Shown here one piece after another: positions 17,494 to 26,948 of a DNA stretch of 64,000 nt. Under the pieces are notes generated by a model. That model was given only the letters and a program-made list of their open reading frames with translations, did not search any database and was not told where the DNA came from. The stretch covers positions 1-64,000 of the forward strand of contig NZ_JAKSYJ010000093.1 in NCBI RefSeq assembly GCF_022829365.1, read 5' to 3'. The position numbers were made by a program, and so were the translations under genes. The DNA is from Methylobacterium sp. J-077. Its GTDB lineage: Bacteria; Pseudomonadota; Alphaproteobacteria; Rhizobiales; Beijerinckiaceae. Each line of letters opens with the position of its first letter. The first letter of the stretch is position 1.

Positions 17494-17727
17494 GATAGAC
17501 CCGCGTTGGGGGATTCGTGAACGGCTCAGACTGCGTCAGGTTGGGCGCACGCATAGGTTGCTGGACCATGGCTCGAATTCCGGACCATGCGGATCCGGAG
17601 GCTGGGCTTCCGGGCCCTTTCCGGGTAACAGGCGACGTTCCCCCCGGATGATCCGAGTCGGGCGCGGGTTTCCCGCTCCGCTGTGGATTCGCGTTCCGAT
17701 GCCAGCTCTCCAGAACCTGAATCATTC

Positions 17728-18633
17728 ATGCGCCACGCCGTTTACGGCCTGCCGCCGGTCGACCTCGCCGAGGTCCCCGGTGACGCCGTCCAGTTGTCCC
17801 CCCTGATTCCCGGCTCCGCCCGGCTCGAAGATCTGTCCGAGGGCAGCCTTGATGCCGCGACCGTGCTGGCGCCGCCCGGCACGATCGAGCGGCGTTACGT
17901 GCTCGCTCATACGTTGCGCGCCCTCGTACCCGGCGGCCGGATGCTCGCGCTCGCCCCGAAGGATCGGGGCGGCACCCGGCTGGCGAAGGAACTGGCGGCC
18001 TTCGAATGCCACGCGGCCGACGAGCCGCGCCGCCACCACCGGATCTGCCGGCTCGTGCGGCCGCCCGAGCCGGCCGGGATCGCCGCCGCCATCGACGAGG
18101 GCGGCCCGCGCCACGTCGACAACCTCGCCCTGTGCACGCAGCCCGGGATCTTCTCCTGGGACCGGCTCGATCCCGGCACGGCGCTGCTCCTGGCCAACCT
18201 CCCGCCGCTGAAGGGGCGGGGGGCCGATCTCGGCTGCGGCCTCGGAATCCTGTCCCGGGCGATCCTAGGCTCGCCCGCCGTGACCGCGCTCACATTGGTT
18301 GAGATCGATCGCCGGGCCGTCGAGATGGCGCACCGCAACGTTGCCGATCCGCGCGCCACGATCGTCTGGGCCGACATCCGGGCGGCTGGCACGGTGCCGG
18401 GCAGCCTCGACTTCGTCGTGATGAACCCGCCGTTTCACGACGGCGGCACCGAGGATCAGGCGCTCGGCCGGACGTTCATTGCCCGGGCCGCCGAGGCTTT
18501 GCGCAAGGGCAGCACGCTGTGGCTCGTCGCCAACGCGCATCTGCCTTACGAGACCGCCCTGTCGGCGGCGTTCCGCGACGTCTCGGTCGCGGTGCAGGCC
18601 GGGGGCTACCGGGTCTACGAGGCGCGCAAATGA
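17728..18633 (+). CDS. Class I SAM methyltransferase, RsmC-like (16S rRNA G1207)
   Basis: A 301-residue methyltransferase of the RsmC/RlmG type: a degenerate N-terminal half and a catalytic C-terminal half with the SAM motif GADLGCGLGILSRA (about residues 165-178), VEIDRRAVEMAHRN, and the base-methylation motif NPPFH (DFVVMNPPFHDGG). RsmC makes m2G1207 in 16S rRNA. I start at ATG 17728; a GTG at 17683 is in frame upstream. It overlaps the pseudouridine synthase gene by four bases (ATGA), giving a rRNA modification operon. RlmG is the nearest alternative assignment. Confidence 0.8.
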   Translation: MRHAVYGLPPVDLAEVPGDAVQLSPLIPGSARLEDLSEGSLDAATVLAPPGTIERRYVLAHTLRALVPGGRMLALAPKDRGGTRLAKELAAFECHAADEPRRHHRICRLVRPPEPAGIAAAIDEGGPRHVDNLALCTQPGIFSWDRLDPGTALLLANLPPLKGRGADLGCGLGILSRAILGSPAVTALTLVEIDRRAVEMAHRNVADPRATIVWADIRAAGTVPGSLDFVVMNPPFHDGGTEDQALGRTFIARAAEALRKGSTLWLVANAHLPYETALSAAFRDVSVAVQAGGYRVYEARK

Positions 18634-19370
18634 CGGCCGCGAAATCCGTTCGCCTCGACAAGTTGCTCGCCAATCTCGGCTACGGATCGCGCCGCGAGAT
18701 CCAGGGGCTGGCCCGGGCCGGTACGATCCTGCTGGATGGCGCGGAGGTGGCGGATGCCGGCGACCGGATCGCCCTCGATCCCGATCTTCCGGAGCGGCTG
18801 ACGATCGACGGCGCGCCGGTCGATCCGCTGCCGGGCCTGTGCCTGATGCTGCACAAGCCGCTGGGCGTGACCTGCTCGCACAAGGAGGCCGGCCCGCTGG
18901 TCTACGGGCTGCTGCCCGAGCGCTGGCGCCGGCGCGACCCGCCGCTCTCGACGGTGGGGCGCCTCGACAAGGAGACCTCCGGTCTGCTGCTGCTCACCGA
19001 TGATGGCGCGCTGCTGCACCGGATCATCGCCCCCAAGGCGAATGTCGCGAAGCGCTATCGGGTCACTTTGGATCGTCCGCTCGACGGCACCGAGGGAGCG
19101 GTCTTCGCGTCCGGGACGCTGATGCTGGAGGGCGAGGAACGCCCCTTGCTGCCGGTGCCGCTGGAGGTGGAGGATCTCACCCATTGCGCGGTGACGCTGA
19201 CCGAGGGGCGCTATCACCAGGTCCGCCGAATGTTCGCGGCCATCGGCAACCATGTCGTGGATTTGCATCGGGACCGGGTCGGCGGCCTCGACCTGCCATC
19301 GGACCTGCCGGCCGGGGGCTACCAGGTGATGCAGGGGGCGGATGTAGCGGCCGTGTTCGCCAGCCCTTGA
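18630..19370 (+). CDS. Pseudouridine synthase, RsuA family
   Basis: A 246-residue enzyme with an N-terminal S4 RNA-binding domain (VRLDKLLANLGYGSRREIQGL) and the RsuA catalytic domain. The catalytic Asp lies in STVGRLDKETSGLLLLTDDG, followed by KRYRVTLDRPL and EGRYHQVRRMFAAIGNHV, as in RsuA (Psi516 of 16S rRNA). RluE/RluB-type enzymes of 23S rRNA share these motifs, so the target is not certain; length and motif spacing favour RsuA. It is coupled to the methyltransferase upstream. Confidence 0.85.
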   Translation: MTAAKSVRLDKLLANLGYGSRREIQGLARAGTILLDGAEVADAGDRIALDPDLPERLTIDGAPVDPLPGLCLMLHKPLGVTCSHKEAGPLVYGLLPERWRRRDPPLSTVGRLDKETSGLLLLTDDGALLHRIIAPKANVAKRYRVTLDRPLDGTEGAVFASGTLMLEGEERPLLPVPLEVEDLTHCAVTLTEGRYHQVRRMFAAIGNHVVDLHRDRVGGLDLPSDLPAGGYQVMQGADVAAVFASP

Positions 19371-19398
19371 GTGCCTGCCCTGCGGCCCTGCCCCCGCC

Positions 19399-19656
19399 TC
19401 AGTGGAGCGACCGGGCAAGGGCGACCACGGCACCGATGACGGCCACCGTCTGAAAGCCGATCAATCCGGCGACCCAGCGCACGATCTCGGCCCGGGTCTC
19501 CGCTAATTCGGCGCGGAGATCTGCTTTCGTAACGAGATCGCCTTGCAGCGCTTCAGCCATGGCATCGGCCATCCCCTCTGCCTGCCCGGGTGAGAGCTTG
19601 GCTTTGTCCCGGAGCGTCCCGGCGAATTTCAGCGTATCGAATGCTACGCTATCCAT
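19399..19656 (-). CDS. Small coiled-coil protein with C-terminal membrane anchor (DUF1640-like)
   Basis: An 85-residue product starting [19 protein letters not shown], then [11 protein letters not shown], a charged helical segment [18 protein letters not shown] and a C-terminal hydrophobic helix [18 protein letters not shown]. This matches the small DUF1640/CCDC90-like proteins, thought to be membrane-anchored coiled coils. The function is unknown. An ATG at 19692 is an alternative start; the inner one gives the canonical VAFDTLKFA beginning. It converges on the RsuA-like gene with 28 bases between. Confidence 0.7.
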   Translation of the reverse strand: MDSVAFDTLKFAGTLRDKAKLSPGQAEGMADAMAEALQGDLVTKADLRAELAETRAEIVRWVAGLIGFQTVAVIGAVVALARSLH

Positions 19657-19881
19657 CCGGGCATTATCGGAGCCGAAGGCGAAAGGTTGCAAGCGCCGCG
19701 CGCTGCGGCACCCGTCCCATCACCCGAATCCTTGCGTCCGGCCCCGGACTCTGCTAAGCGCCCGCCCATCCCACACGCGGAGCCGGCCTCATGCCTGAAT
19801 GAGGCGTCTTCCGGTGGCCGCCCGAATCTTTTGGGCGGCTGCATCCCTCCGCGGCGGATCCAACCGGAGAGTACAAAAGAT

Positions 19882-20949
19882 ATGGCCGTCGATTTCTCTA
19901 TGCGTCAGCTCCTCGAGGCGGGCGCCCATTTCGGTCACCAGTCGCACCGCTGGAACCCGAAGATGCAGCCGTACATCTTCGGCACGCGCAACAACATCCA
20001 CATCATCGATCTGGCCCAGACCGTGCCGGCGCTGCACACGGCGCTGCAGGCGGTGAGCGACACCGTCGCCAAGGGCGGCCGCGTGCTGTTCGTCGGCACC
20101 AAGCGCCAAGCGGCCGACACGATCGCCGACGCCGCCAAGCGCTCGGCCCAGTACTACGTCAACTCCCGCTGGCTGGGCGGCATGCTCACCAACTGGAAGA
20201 CTATCTCGGGCTCGATCTCGCGCCTGCGCAAGGTCACCGAGACGCTGGAGACCGGCGGCCCGGGCCTGACCAAGAAGGAGCGCCTGATGCTCTCCCGTGA
20301 GAAGGACAAGCTCGAGAAGGCGCTGGGCGGCATCAAGGACATGGGCGGCGTGCCGGACCTGCTGTTCGTGATCGACACCAACAAGGAGCAGCTGGCGATC
20401 AAGGAGGCGAACCGCCTCGGGATCCCGGTGGCCGCCATCGTCGACACCAACTGCAACCCGGACGGCATCACCCACATCGTCCCGGCCAACGACGATGCCG
20501 GCCGCGCCATCGCGCTCTACTGCGACCTGATCGCCAAGGCCGCCATCGACGGCATCTCGCGCGCCCAGGGCTCGTCGGGCGTCGATCTCGGCGCCTCCGA
20601 GGAGCCGCAGGCCGAGGAGCTGCCGGCCAACGACGACGCGGCCGTCACGGTCGAGTCCGACGCGCTCGATCCGGCCGACGTGGCGATGCTCGCCGAGACC
20701 ACTGAGCATTTCGAGCTGCTCGCCGCCCCGCGCGGCGCGCCGGACGACCTGACCAAGCTGCACGGCGCCGGTCCGCAGATCGTGCAGAAGCTCAACGACG
20801 CCGGCATCTACCATTACTGGCAGATCGCCGCGATGACGCCGGAGGAAGTCGCCAAGGTCGATTCCGACCTGAAGCTCAACGGCCGCATCGACCGCGATTC
20901 GTGGGTCTCGCAGGCCCGCGGCTTCGTCGAGGCCGCCGCCGCGGTCTGA
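19882..20949 (+). CDS. rpsB: 30S ribosomal protein S2 with long C-terminal extension
   Basis: uS2 of the small subunit, 355 residues against about 240 in E. coli. The core is normal: [48 protein letters not shown] and [19 protein letters not shown]. After about residue 235 comes an Asp/Glu/Ala-rich linker. A compact module follows, [19 protein letters not shown] ... [20 protein letters not shown], resembling a helix-hairpin-helix. GGAGA lies upstream of ATG 19882. A 7-base-stem hairpin (20967-20984) follows the stop, before tsf. Confidence 0.97.
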   Translation: MAVDFSMRQLLEAGAHFGHQSHRWNPKMQPYIFGTRNNIHIIDLAQTVPALHTALQAVSDTVAKGGRVLFVGTKRQAADTIADAAKRSAQYYVNSRWLGGMLTNWKTISGSISRLRKVTETLETGGPGLTKKERLMLSREKDKLEKALGGIKDMGGVPDLLFVIDTNKEQLAIKEANRLGIPVAAIVDTNCNPDGITHIVPANDDAGRAIALYCDLIAKAAIDGISRAQGSSGVDLGASEEPQAEELPANDDAAVTVESDALDPADVAMLAETTEHFELLAAPRGAPDDLTKLHGAGPQIVQKLNDAGIYHYWQIAAMTPEEVAKVDSDLKLNGRIDRDSWVSQARGFVEAAAAV

Positions 20950-21065
20950 TTCTCGGTCCGTCGCGGCGCCCCGTCATCGGGGCGTCGTGAACCCAGGCAT
21001 ACCGGGCCCGGCCGCTCACCCGCGCGCCGGGCCTCTCTCATCCAGACCACACGAAAGGGACCGCC

Positions 21066-21992
21066 ATGGCCAACATCACCGCCGCGATGGTGAAGGAGCT
21101 CCGGGAGAAGACCGGCGCGGGCATGATGGACTGCAAGGGCGCGCTCAACGAGACGCAGGGCGACATCGAGGCGGCCATCGACTGGCTGCGCAAGAAGGGT
21201 CTCGCCAAGGCCGCCAAGAAGGCCGGCCGCGTCGCCGCCGAGGGCCTCGTCGCCGTCGAGTCCGCCGGCCATCACGCCGCGATCGTCGAGGTGAATTCCG
21301 AGACCGACTTCGTCGCCCGCAACGACGCCTTCCAGGCCTTCGCCCGCGAGGCCGCCAAGATCGCCCTCAACACCGACGGCACCCTGGAAGGCCTCCAGGC
21401 TGCGAAGTTCCCGGGCGCCACCGAGACCGTCTCGGAGAAGCTGCAGAGCCTGATCGCCACCATCGGCGAGAACATGAACCTGCGCCGGGTCGCCAAGCTC
21501 GAGGTCAAGAAGGGCGTCATCGCCTCCTACGTTCACAGCCAGGTCTCCGAAGGGCTGGGCAAGATCGGCGTGCTTGTGGCCCTCGAGTCCGAGGGCGACG
21601 TCGAGGCCCTGTCGGCGCTCGGTCGCCAGATCGCCATGCACGTCGCCGCCACCAACCCGGTGGCGCTGGACGCGTCAGGCGTGGACGCCGCCACCCTGGA
21701 GCGCGAATCGAACATCCTGCGCGAGAAGAACGCCGGCAAGCCGGACCACGTGCTCGCCAAGATCGTCGAGAGCGGCCTGAAGAGCTACTACAAGGAGGTC
21801 ACCCTCTTGGAGCAGCCCTTTGTGCATGACGGCTCGAAGACGGTCAGCCAGGTGCTCAAAGAAGCCGCCGGCAAGGTCGGCGGTCCGGTCACCCTGACGG
21901 GCTTCGTCCGCTACGCGCTGGGCGAGGGCATCGAGAAGGAAGACGGCCCGGACTTCGCCACCGAAGTCGCCCAGCAGGCCGGCCGCGCCTGA
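21066..21992 (+). CDS. tsf: Elongation factor Ts
   Basis: EF-Ts, the nucleotide-exchange factor for EF-Tu, 308 residues. The UBA-like N-terminus ([20 protein letters not shown], residues 8-27), the signature [15 protein letters not shown], and the C-terminal [10 protein letters not shown] are all present. An AAAGGGA ribosome-binding site precedes ATG 21066. It follows rpsB by 116 bases and ends in a strong terminator, so here the classical rpsB-tsf operon is closed off from pyrH. Confidence 0.97.
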   Translation: MANITAAMVKELREKTGAGMMDCKGALNETQGDIEAAIDWLRKKGLAKAAKKAGRVAAEGLVAVESAGHHAAIVEVNSETDFVARNDAFQAFAREAAKIALNTDGTLEGLQAAKFPGATETVSEKLQSLIATIGENMNLRRVAKLEVKKGVIASYVHSQVSEGLGKIGVLVALESEGDVEALSALGRQIAMHVAATNPVALDASGVDAATLERESNILREKNAGKPDHVLAKIVESGLKSYYKEVTLLEQPFVHDGSKTVSQVLKEAAGKVGGPVTLTGFVRYALGEGIEKEDGPDFATEVAQQAGRA

Positions 21993-22024
21993 TTTTCTGG
22001 GCCTTTCGGACTGAGGATGTGGAA

Positions 22025-22062
22025 GAACCCCGCCCGGCGAGAGCCGGGCGGGGTTCTTTTTT
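22025..22062 (+). terminator. Rho-independent terminator of rpsB-tsf
   Basis: A perfect 14-base stem, GAACCCCGCCCGGC (22025-22038) with GCCGGGCGGGGTTC (22043-22056), a four-base GAGA loop, then a run of six T (22057-22062). It starts 33 bases after the tsf stop. It is the clearest intrinsic terminator in the window. Confidence 0.95.
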
Positions 22063-22701
22063 GTGCCGGGGATTGGCCCGGCCGCGATGACGGGTTTCAC
22101 AGGAAGACGGCGCTGCGGGCTGGCCCAAGCGAGCCGACACCTGCCCAACCCATCCGCGCCCTAGAACCGTTCCCGATCGCGTTGCGACAGGGAACGGCTC
22201 TAAATCCTTGTCTAGCCGCGCTCGCTCAGGCCGAACCGGTGTCAACTTCGGCGGAGAGCGCTCTGTGTGGAGGAGCTTTCGGGCAGCGGAAGCCTCGGCA
22301 ACACCCTCCACAGACTGCTGTGGCATCTTTGTCCCGCTTGGAAGGCCCGCGTGCGCGGGCCCCTTCCAATGCGGGCAGCGGGCGAGGAGGATCCTCGTTC
22401 CCTATCGCGACAGCTGCAGACGTGAGCGCAGCCTCGTGACGACGTCACCCCAGGAAATTTCGGCTCCTGAAATCGCCCCAACGTTTAAAAACAATCCACA
22501 ATCCGAGCCTGAGTACTTTTGACGCATAACCTTTTCGGCTACTGTCGTGTCTAAGCTTGGGTCGACCGAACGCGTGTTCAGTGAACGACGTCGGGCGAAG
22601 CTAAAACAGTGCTCAGTTGCGTCGGTCGTATATCGATTTTCTGTGCAAAAATTACCGATACAGCCTCAGTAATCATACTCATCGAGAATCAGAGTTGTCA
22701 C
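22063..22701. other. Gene-free stretch with palindromes before the AT-rich gene
   Basis: No supported coding region in 639 bases. An imperfect palindrome TAGAACCGTTCCC (22161-22173) with GGGAACGGCTCTA (22189-22201) has one mismatch in 13. A second hairpin lies at about 22338-22369 (TTGGAAGG and CCCGCG arms around a two-base loop). From about 22480 the base composition drops sharply towards AT, marking the left edge of the foreign-looking gene that follows. Confidence 0.55.
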
Positions 22702-23670
22702 ATGATCGATTTTTTCATGTTGATACATCCGTTTATTTTAACCTGGATAACATTCTTTATTGGCGGATTCGCATTTGTAATATTTCAATCTTCCAGAAAC
22801 GAATTTGATCTATCGGTCAACGAGATCAGACAGCATTTTTTTCCGTTCAATCCATTCAAATCAACAAGTGTTCGAATGGATGCAATAATCTATTTGTTCC
22901 GAAAACTTACGGACTTTGTCTTTTTAATGCCGGGGCTGGTCATTTTCACGTTCGTCGCAAGCCAATCCGAGCGGCTGATGCAGATCCTGGTTGGCTCTCG
23001 TTCGGGACTGTCCGTGACACAGTTATCCGCGTTCGGCTGCACAATCGTCATGATGCTAGCCGTCGAGCTATCCGAATACGTCATTCATTACTTCGAGCAT
23101 AAAGTTCCATTCTTGTGGGAGCTGCATAAGGTCCATCATTCGGCCGAGCACATGACTCCTTTGACCACGAAGAGGGAGCATTCTTTCCTGCAGTTCGCTA
23201 GTGGGCTGACCGGCGGCATCGTGAAGGGTGTTCCTGCCGGCGTGATCATGTTTCTCTACAATCTTGGTGTGGTTGAAACGACATTGCTCAGCATCATCGC
23301 GAACAGGATCTTACTTGTCTGGACCCTTGATCCTCTCAAGCATTCTCACATCCCGATCGGTCTTGGCTGGTTCGACAAGGTCTTCATCAGTCCCCATATG
23401 CATCAGATTCATCACAGTAAGACACAGGCTCATTGGGATCGGAACTTCGGAACGAACCTCTCAATCTTTGATTGGATATTCGGAACCGCGTATAGGCCGA
23501 GCAGGGGCGAGAAGGCTGTATTCGGGATTGCTGGCTATAGCGATAGTTCTCTGAATAAGTTCAATACGCTTCACGGAGCATTCATCAATCCGATCAAGCG
23601 TAGTTATAAGCGCCTCGCCAAGTATGTCCCGGCCGGCCTGTCCCAGAACGAAGGGGCCGTCAAGCCGTGA
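22702..23670 (+). CDS. Sterol desaturase / fatty-acid hydroxylase family protein, AT-rich
   Basis: A 322-residue polytopic membrane di-iron oxygenase. The His clusters are HYFEH (129-133), HKVHH (142-146) and HQIHH (234-238), the eight-histidine pattern of the fatty-acid hydroxylase superfamily (PF04116). Hydrophobic segments fill the N-terminal half. Substrates in this family include sterols, fatty acids, carotenoids and sphingolipids; none can be chosen here. ATG 22702 gives MIDFFMLIHPFIL; an upstream in-frame ATG at 22609 lacks hydrophobic or family content. Base composition is far more AT-rich than all neighbours, especially before about 22,950, indicating horizontal acquisition. It stands alone with no partner gene. 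Confidence 0.85.
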   Translation: MIDFFMLIHPFILTWITFFIGGFAFVIFQSSRNEFDLSVNEIRQHFFPFNPFKSTSVRMDAIIYLFRKLTDFVFLMPGLVIFTFVASQSERLMQILVGSRSGLSVTQLSAFGCTIVMMLAVELSEYVIHYFEHKVPFLWELHKVHHSAEHMTPLTTKREHSFLQFASGLTGGIVKGVPAGVIMFLYNLGVVETTLLSIIANRILLVWTLDPLKHSHIPIGLGWFDKVFISPHMHQIHHSKTQAHWDRNFGTNLSIFDWIFGTAYRPSRGEKAVFGIAGYSDSSLNKFNTLHGAFINPIKRSYKRLAKYVPAGLSQNEGAVKP

Positions 23671-24093
23671 GGCTATACGGCGCAACGTATGGTTTCTTCT
23701 TGGGTGTGGTGGCGCAACTCACTTGGGGCCAGGGGGTGAACGGCGTGAAGAGGTGACGCTGCTTCTCCGGTTGGGCCGCGGCGAACAAAGTCTGGCGGAA
23801 CGCAGGATGTATCGTTTCGTATTCAGAGCGAGACGAGGGAAACGACATCGCCACGCTTCGCTGAAACGCCGATTGCTGTCGTGCCGAAGGGGATGAGCGG
23901 GTCGGCAATCTGACCAGCCCCGGCATGCCGGAGCTCCGCAACGCGACCGGGATGGTGGAAGAGCACGAAGACATTCCGATCGAAAGATCATTCGCCGCGG
24001 AGCGAGTTCAGCGCTGCGTTTCCATCGCGTAATCCCTGACGCGTCGTGTTGCAGCGCACACCGAGCGGGCGACCGGCGCGCTACATTACGCTC
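23671..24093. other. Non-coding stretch after the desaturase-type gene
   Basis: I see no supported gene on either strand: the open frames here lack ribosome-binding sites and family motifs. There is no transposase remnant or clear repeat marking the end of the AT-rich insert; GC content rises back gradually. Confidence 0.45.
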
Positions 24094-24192
24094 ATGGCAT
24101 TGAAATCGTTCTCCTATCTGATGATCGGTGTATTCGCGTCCGGTCTCGTCATGACCCTCCTGGGCTCCGTCGGTGTCTTCGCCGGGAGCTGA
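24094..24192 (+). CDS. Possible 32-residue single-span membrane microprotein
   Basis: ATG 24094 to TGA 24190-24192 encodes MALKSFSYLMIGVFASGLVM then TLLGSVGVFAGS. It has a short basic start, one continuous hydrophobic helix and a small polar end, the layout of bacterial membrane microproteins. No strong ribosome-binding site is seen upstream, and I recognise no family. It lies between the desaturase-type gene and the phosphoesterase, tail to tail with the latter (24 bases apart). Confidence 0.4.
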   Translation: MALKSFSYLMIGVFASGLVMTLLGSVGVFAGS

Positions 24193-24216
24193 ACATCGGC
24201 GCCGGTGTGACATGCG

Positions 24217-25032
24217 TCATGCCGGCGCTGCATCGACCCAGGCGCGCCCGTCCCACAGTCGCACCGCGACGGTGGCGCAGCCTTCCGCGATGGTGATCCG
24301 GTTGTAAGCGTTGGGTTCGTTGCCCCGCAGCCGCGTCGAGGTCGCCGAGCCGGCCTGGACCGCCAGGAGCCGTCTCGGACGCGACCGGATCGAACCCCGA
24401 TCCAGCATTTCCGGCGCAGGCTCATCCGCGTCCGTGTAACGCGCGTAGTGCCGGTGCAGGTGACCCGCCAGGGTCAGACCGACGCCGCAACTCCGAAAGA
24501 CCGCGAGCGCTCGATCGGCCCGCCCGACCATGCGAGCTTCCGCGTCCCAGGGGGGCGGCAGGAACGGGTGGTGACCGACCACGATCTTGAACAGGTGCTC
24601 CGGCATCGCCGAGATTCGCGCCTCGGCCCGGGCAATCTGGCTTCGGCGGATCACGCCGTGCGACCAGTCCGGCTCCGGCGCCCAGCGCCGCACCGTATTC
24701 AGGCAGACGATCCCGATCTCTTCATCCTGAAAGCACGGCTCGGTCTCGGCCGCGATGGCGCGCCGGTAGCGCGTGAACGGGGATACGAATCGCTGGACCA
24801 GCCGGAACGGCGAGATGTCGTGGTTGCCCGGCACCCCGATCCAAGGCGGCGCCAGGCGGTCGAGGAACGCCCGGGCCTGCGCGAATTCCGAAGGCCGCGC
24901 CGCCATGGTGAAATCCCCCGAGGCGACGATCAGGTCCGGCGCATCCGCGTTCAGCTCGTGGACCAGGGCCTCCACCACGGCCGGGTCGGTGCGGCCGAAA
25001 TGCAGGTCGGAGATATGGCTGATCCGTCTCAC
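24217..25032 (-). CDS. Calcineurin-like metallophosphoesterase
   Basis: A 271-residue protein of the calcineurin-like phosphoesterase superfamily. All metal motifs are present in order: SDLHFG (residues 8-13), SGDFT, GNHD, GHHP and GHLHRH. The layout resembles CpdA/YfcE-type di-metal enzymes, but the substrate is unknown. The GTG start at 25032 overlaps the stop of the lipid-kinase gene upstream (GTGA), so the two are translationally coupled, which suggests a shared lipid or nucleotide substrate. Confidence 0.87.
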   Translation of the reverse strand: MRRISHISDLHFGRTDPAVVEALVHELNADAPDLIVASGDFTMAARPSEFAQARAFLDRLAPPWIGVPGNHDISPFRLVQRFVSPFTRYRRAIAAETEPCFQDEEIGIVCLNTVRRWAPEPDWSHGVIRRSQIARAEARISAMPEHLFKIVVGHHPFLPPPWDAEARMVGRADRALAVFRSCGVGLTLAGHLHRHYARYTDADEPAPEMLDRGSIRSRPRRLLAVQAGSATSTRLRGNEPNAYNRITIAEGCATVAVRLWDGRAWVDAAPA

Positions 25033-25931
25033 GGATGCGCGCTCGACCGAGGCACGATCACCGTCAGGGCCTGACGGTGGATCCGGTAGCGCAGAGGCGC
25101 GGGGATCAGCGCCACCTCGCCGTCGTTCATGACCCGGAGCGCCCTGGCCTCCGACGCGATGGTCAGGTTGGCCGCCGGCAGCCGCTCGACGTCCGGCAGC
25201 CGCCGCCAGTCGCCCAGCGCGAAGCCGAGGGCGAGACGCAAGGTCCGCCACGGTGACAGATGCGCCAGGACATAGAGCGTGAGCTGCCCGGCATCGACCG
25301 GCGCGCGCACCAGCACGTGGCCCGGCCGCTCGACATAATCGCCGATCACCACCGCCAGCAGCCGGAACCGCCAAATCCGCGCCGCGCCGTCGATCGTGCC
25401 GGTCACGGTGATCCGCGGATACCGGCCGAGATGGCGCAGCACGCCCAGGATCCATCGCAGCAGGCTGCGCAGGCCGAGATGCCGGCGATGCGCCTCCCGG
25501 TGCCGCGTCACCCGGGCGGGAAGGCCGAGCACCGAGTTGATCAGGAATGTGCGGCCATTGACCTCACCGACATCGATCCGCCGCCTGGCGCCCGTAACCA
25601 GCATGGCGACCGCGCCGTCGATATCGAGCGGCACCCCGAGATCCCGGGCCAGGAAATTCATGGTGCCCAACGGCAGGATGCCGAGCGGGATCGCCTTGCC
25701 GACGAGGGCCGCGGCGGCGCACGCGATGGTGCCGTCGCCGCCGGCCACCACGAGGGCGTCGATATCGGGCTCCGACGCGGCGGCCGCGATCCGCACCGGC
25801 AGGGGCGCCCCCCGGTCGGCCTCGCCCAGGAGCTCGATCCCAGTCGCGACCAGCTTCTCCCGGATCGCCTCCGGCGTCGTGCCGGACGCCACCGCCCCGG
25901 AGGCGCCGTTGATGACGAGGGCGATGCGCAT
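25029..25931 (-). CDS. Diacylglycerol/lipid kinase family protein (DAGK catalytic domain)
   Basis: A 300-residue kinase of the DagK/YegS/sphingosine-kinase superfamily. It begins [12 protein letters not shown], has the nucleotide-binding [18 protein letters not shown] and the [13 protein letters not shown] segment, both hallmarks, and the C-terminal half has the family beta-sandwich with MNDGEVA. It probably phosphorylates a lipid alcohol at the membrane face. ATG 25931 is chosen because similarity starts there; the same frame runs open for more than 2 kb upstream but only as a shadow of pyrH, frr and cdsA. It is divergent from pyrH, with about 190 bases between. Confidence 0.87.
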   Translation of the reverse strand: MRIALVINGASGAVASGTTPEAIREKLVATGIELLGEADRGAPLPVRIAAAASEPDIDALVVAGGDGTIACAAAALVGKAIPLGILPLGTMNFLARDLGVPLDIDGAVAMLVTGARRRIDVGEVNGRTFLINSVLGLPARVTRHREAHRRHLGLRSLLRWILGVLRHLGRYPRITVTGTIDGAARIWRFRLLAVVIGDYVERPGHVLVRAPVDAGQLTLYVLAHLSPWRTLRLALGFALGDWRRLPDVERLPAANLTIASEARALRVMNDGEVALIPAPLRYRIHRQALTVIVPRSSAHP

Positions 25932-26120
25932 GGGATCCCGGAGCGTCCATCTCGACGACGAGCCCCGCTCCTCTGCCAAAGCTGCACGTCGATCGCGTGT
26001 CGGTAGTGAATCGTCCCCGTGATCCCCGCCCGGAACGGCCGCCGCCCCTCGACGCCGCTCCCGCGGCTGACGTAGAAGCCTCGCGGGTTCGGGTGATGCG
26101 GTATGGAGCCGGAGATCGAG

Positions 26121-26843
26121 ATGCCGGAAGCGACGCCGTTTCGCCGGATCCTCCTCAAGCTGTCGGGCGAGGCCCTGGCCGCCCCGGACGGCTACTGGCT
26201 CCATCCGCCGACCCTGGCCGCGCTCGCCGAGGACATCGCCCGCACCATCGAGTCCGGGGCCGAGATCGCCATTGTGGTCGGGGGCGGCAACATGATCCGC
26301 GGAGCCCGCATCTCGGCGGCCGGCTGGATCGACCGGGCCACCGGTGATTCCCTCGGCATGATGGCCACGGTGATGAACTCGCTGGCGATCGAGACCGCGC
26401 TCAACGCCGCCGGCGTGCCGGCCCGGACCATGTCGGCGGTGTCGATGCCGACGATCTGCGAGACCTATGCCCGCCAGCCGGCCCTGCACCATCTCGACAA
26501 GGGCCAGGTGGTGGTTCTGGCCGGCGGCACCGGCAACCCGTTCTTCACCACCGACACCGCCGCGGTGCTGCGCGCCGCCGAATTGCGCTGCGACGCCGTG
26601 CTCAAGGCCACGCAGGTCGACGGCGTCTATTCGGCCGATCCGAAGACGGATCCCTCCGCCACACGCTACGACCGGCTGACCCATGACGAGGCGATCGCCC
26701 GCGACCTCAAGGTGATGGACACCGCCGCCTTCGCGCTCGCCCGGGAGAGCCGGCTGTCGATCGTCGTCGGCTCGCTGCATCCGCCGAGCTCGATCGCCAA
26801 GATCCTGTCCGGCGAGGCGCCCTCGACCCTCGTGGCGCCCTGA
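26121..26843 (+). CDS. pyrH: UMP kinase
   Basis: Hexameric amino-acid-kinase-fold UMP kinase (UMP + ATP to UDP). It shows RRILLKLSGEALAAP near the N-terminus, IAIVVGGGNMIRGA, GTGNPFFTTDTAAVLRAAE, and LKATQVDGVYSADPK. At 240 residues it is family length. ATG 26121 has GGAG six bases upstream; ATG 26103 (six residues longer) is the alternative. Usually it follows tsf directly; here about 4.1 kb separates them. It is followed by frr. Confidence 0.96.
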   Translation: MPEATPFRRILLKLSGEALAAPDGYWLHPPTLAALAEDIARTIESGAEIAIVVGGGNMIRGARISAAGWIDRATGDSLGMMATVMNSLAIETALNAAGVPARTMSAVSMPTICETYARQPALHHLDKGQVVVLAGGTGNPFFTTDTAAVLRAAELRCDAVLKATQVDGVYSADPKTDPSATRYDRLTHDEAIARDLKVMDTAAFALARESRLSIVVGSLHPPSSIAKILSGEAPSTLVAP

Positions 26844-26948
26844 AGGCTCGGCCCGAAAGGTTTGCGGCACCGGGAAAATTCCGCCATTGAGGCCGCGACT
26901 GCCCGTACCGGGCGAGAAGACAACGTCAGACGTGTCGGGACGACCACC

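Noticed and set aside
22519-22545. TTGACG ... TACTGT as a promoter for the desaturase-type gene
   Set aside because: The spacer is only 15 bases and the -10 match is weak, so I did not list it.
23671-24093. Possible gene remnants on both strands after the desaturase-type gene
   Set aside because: Open frames are short, lack start signals and match nothing I recognise; no pseudogene could be supported.
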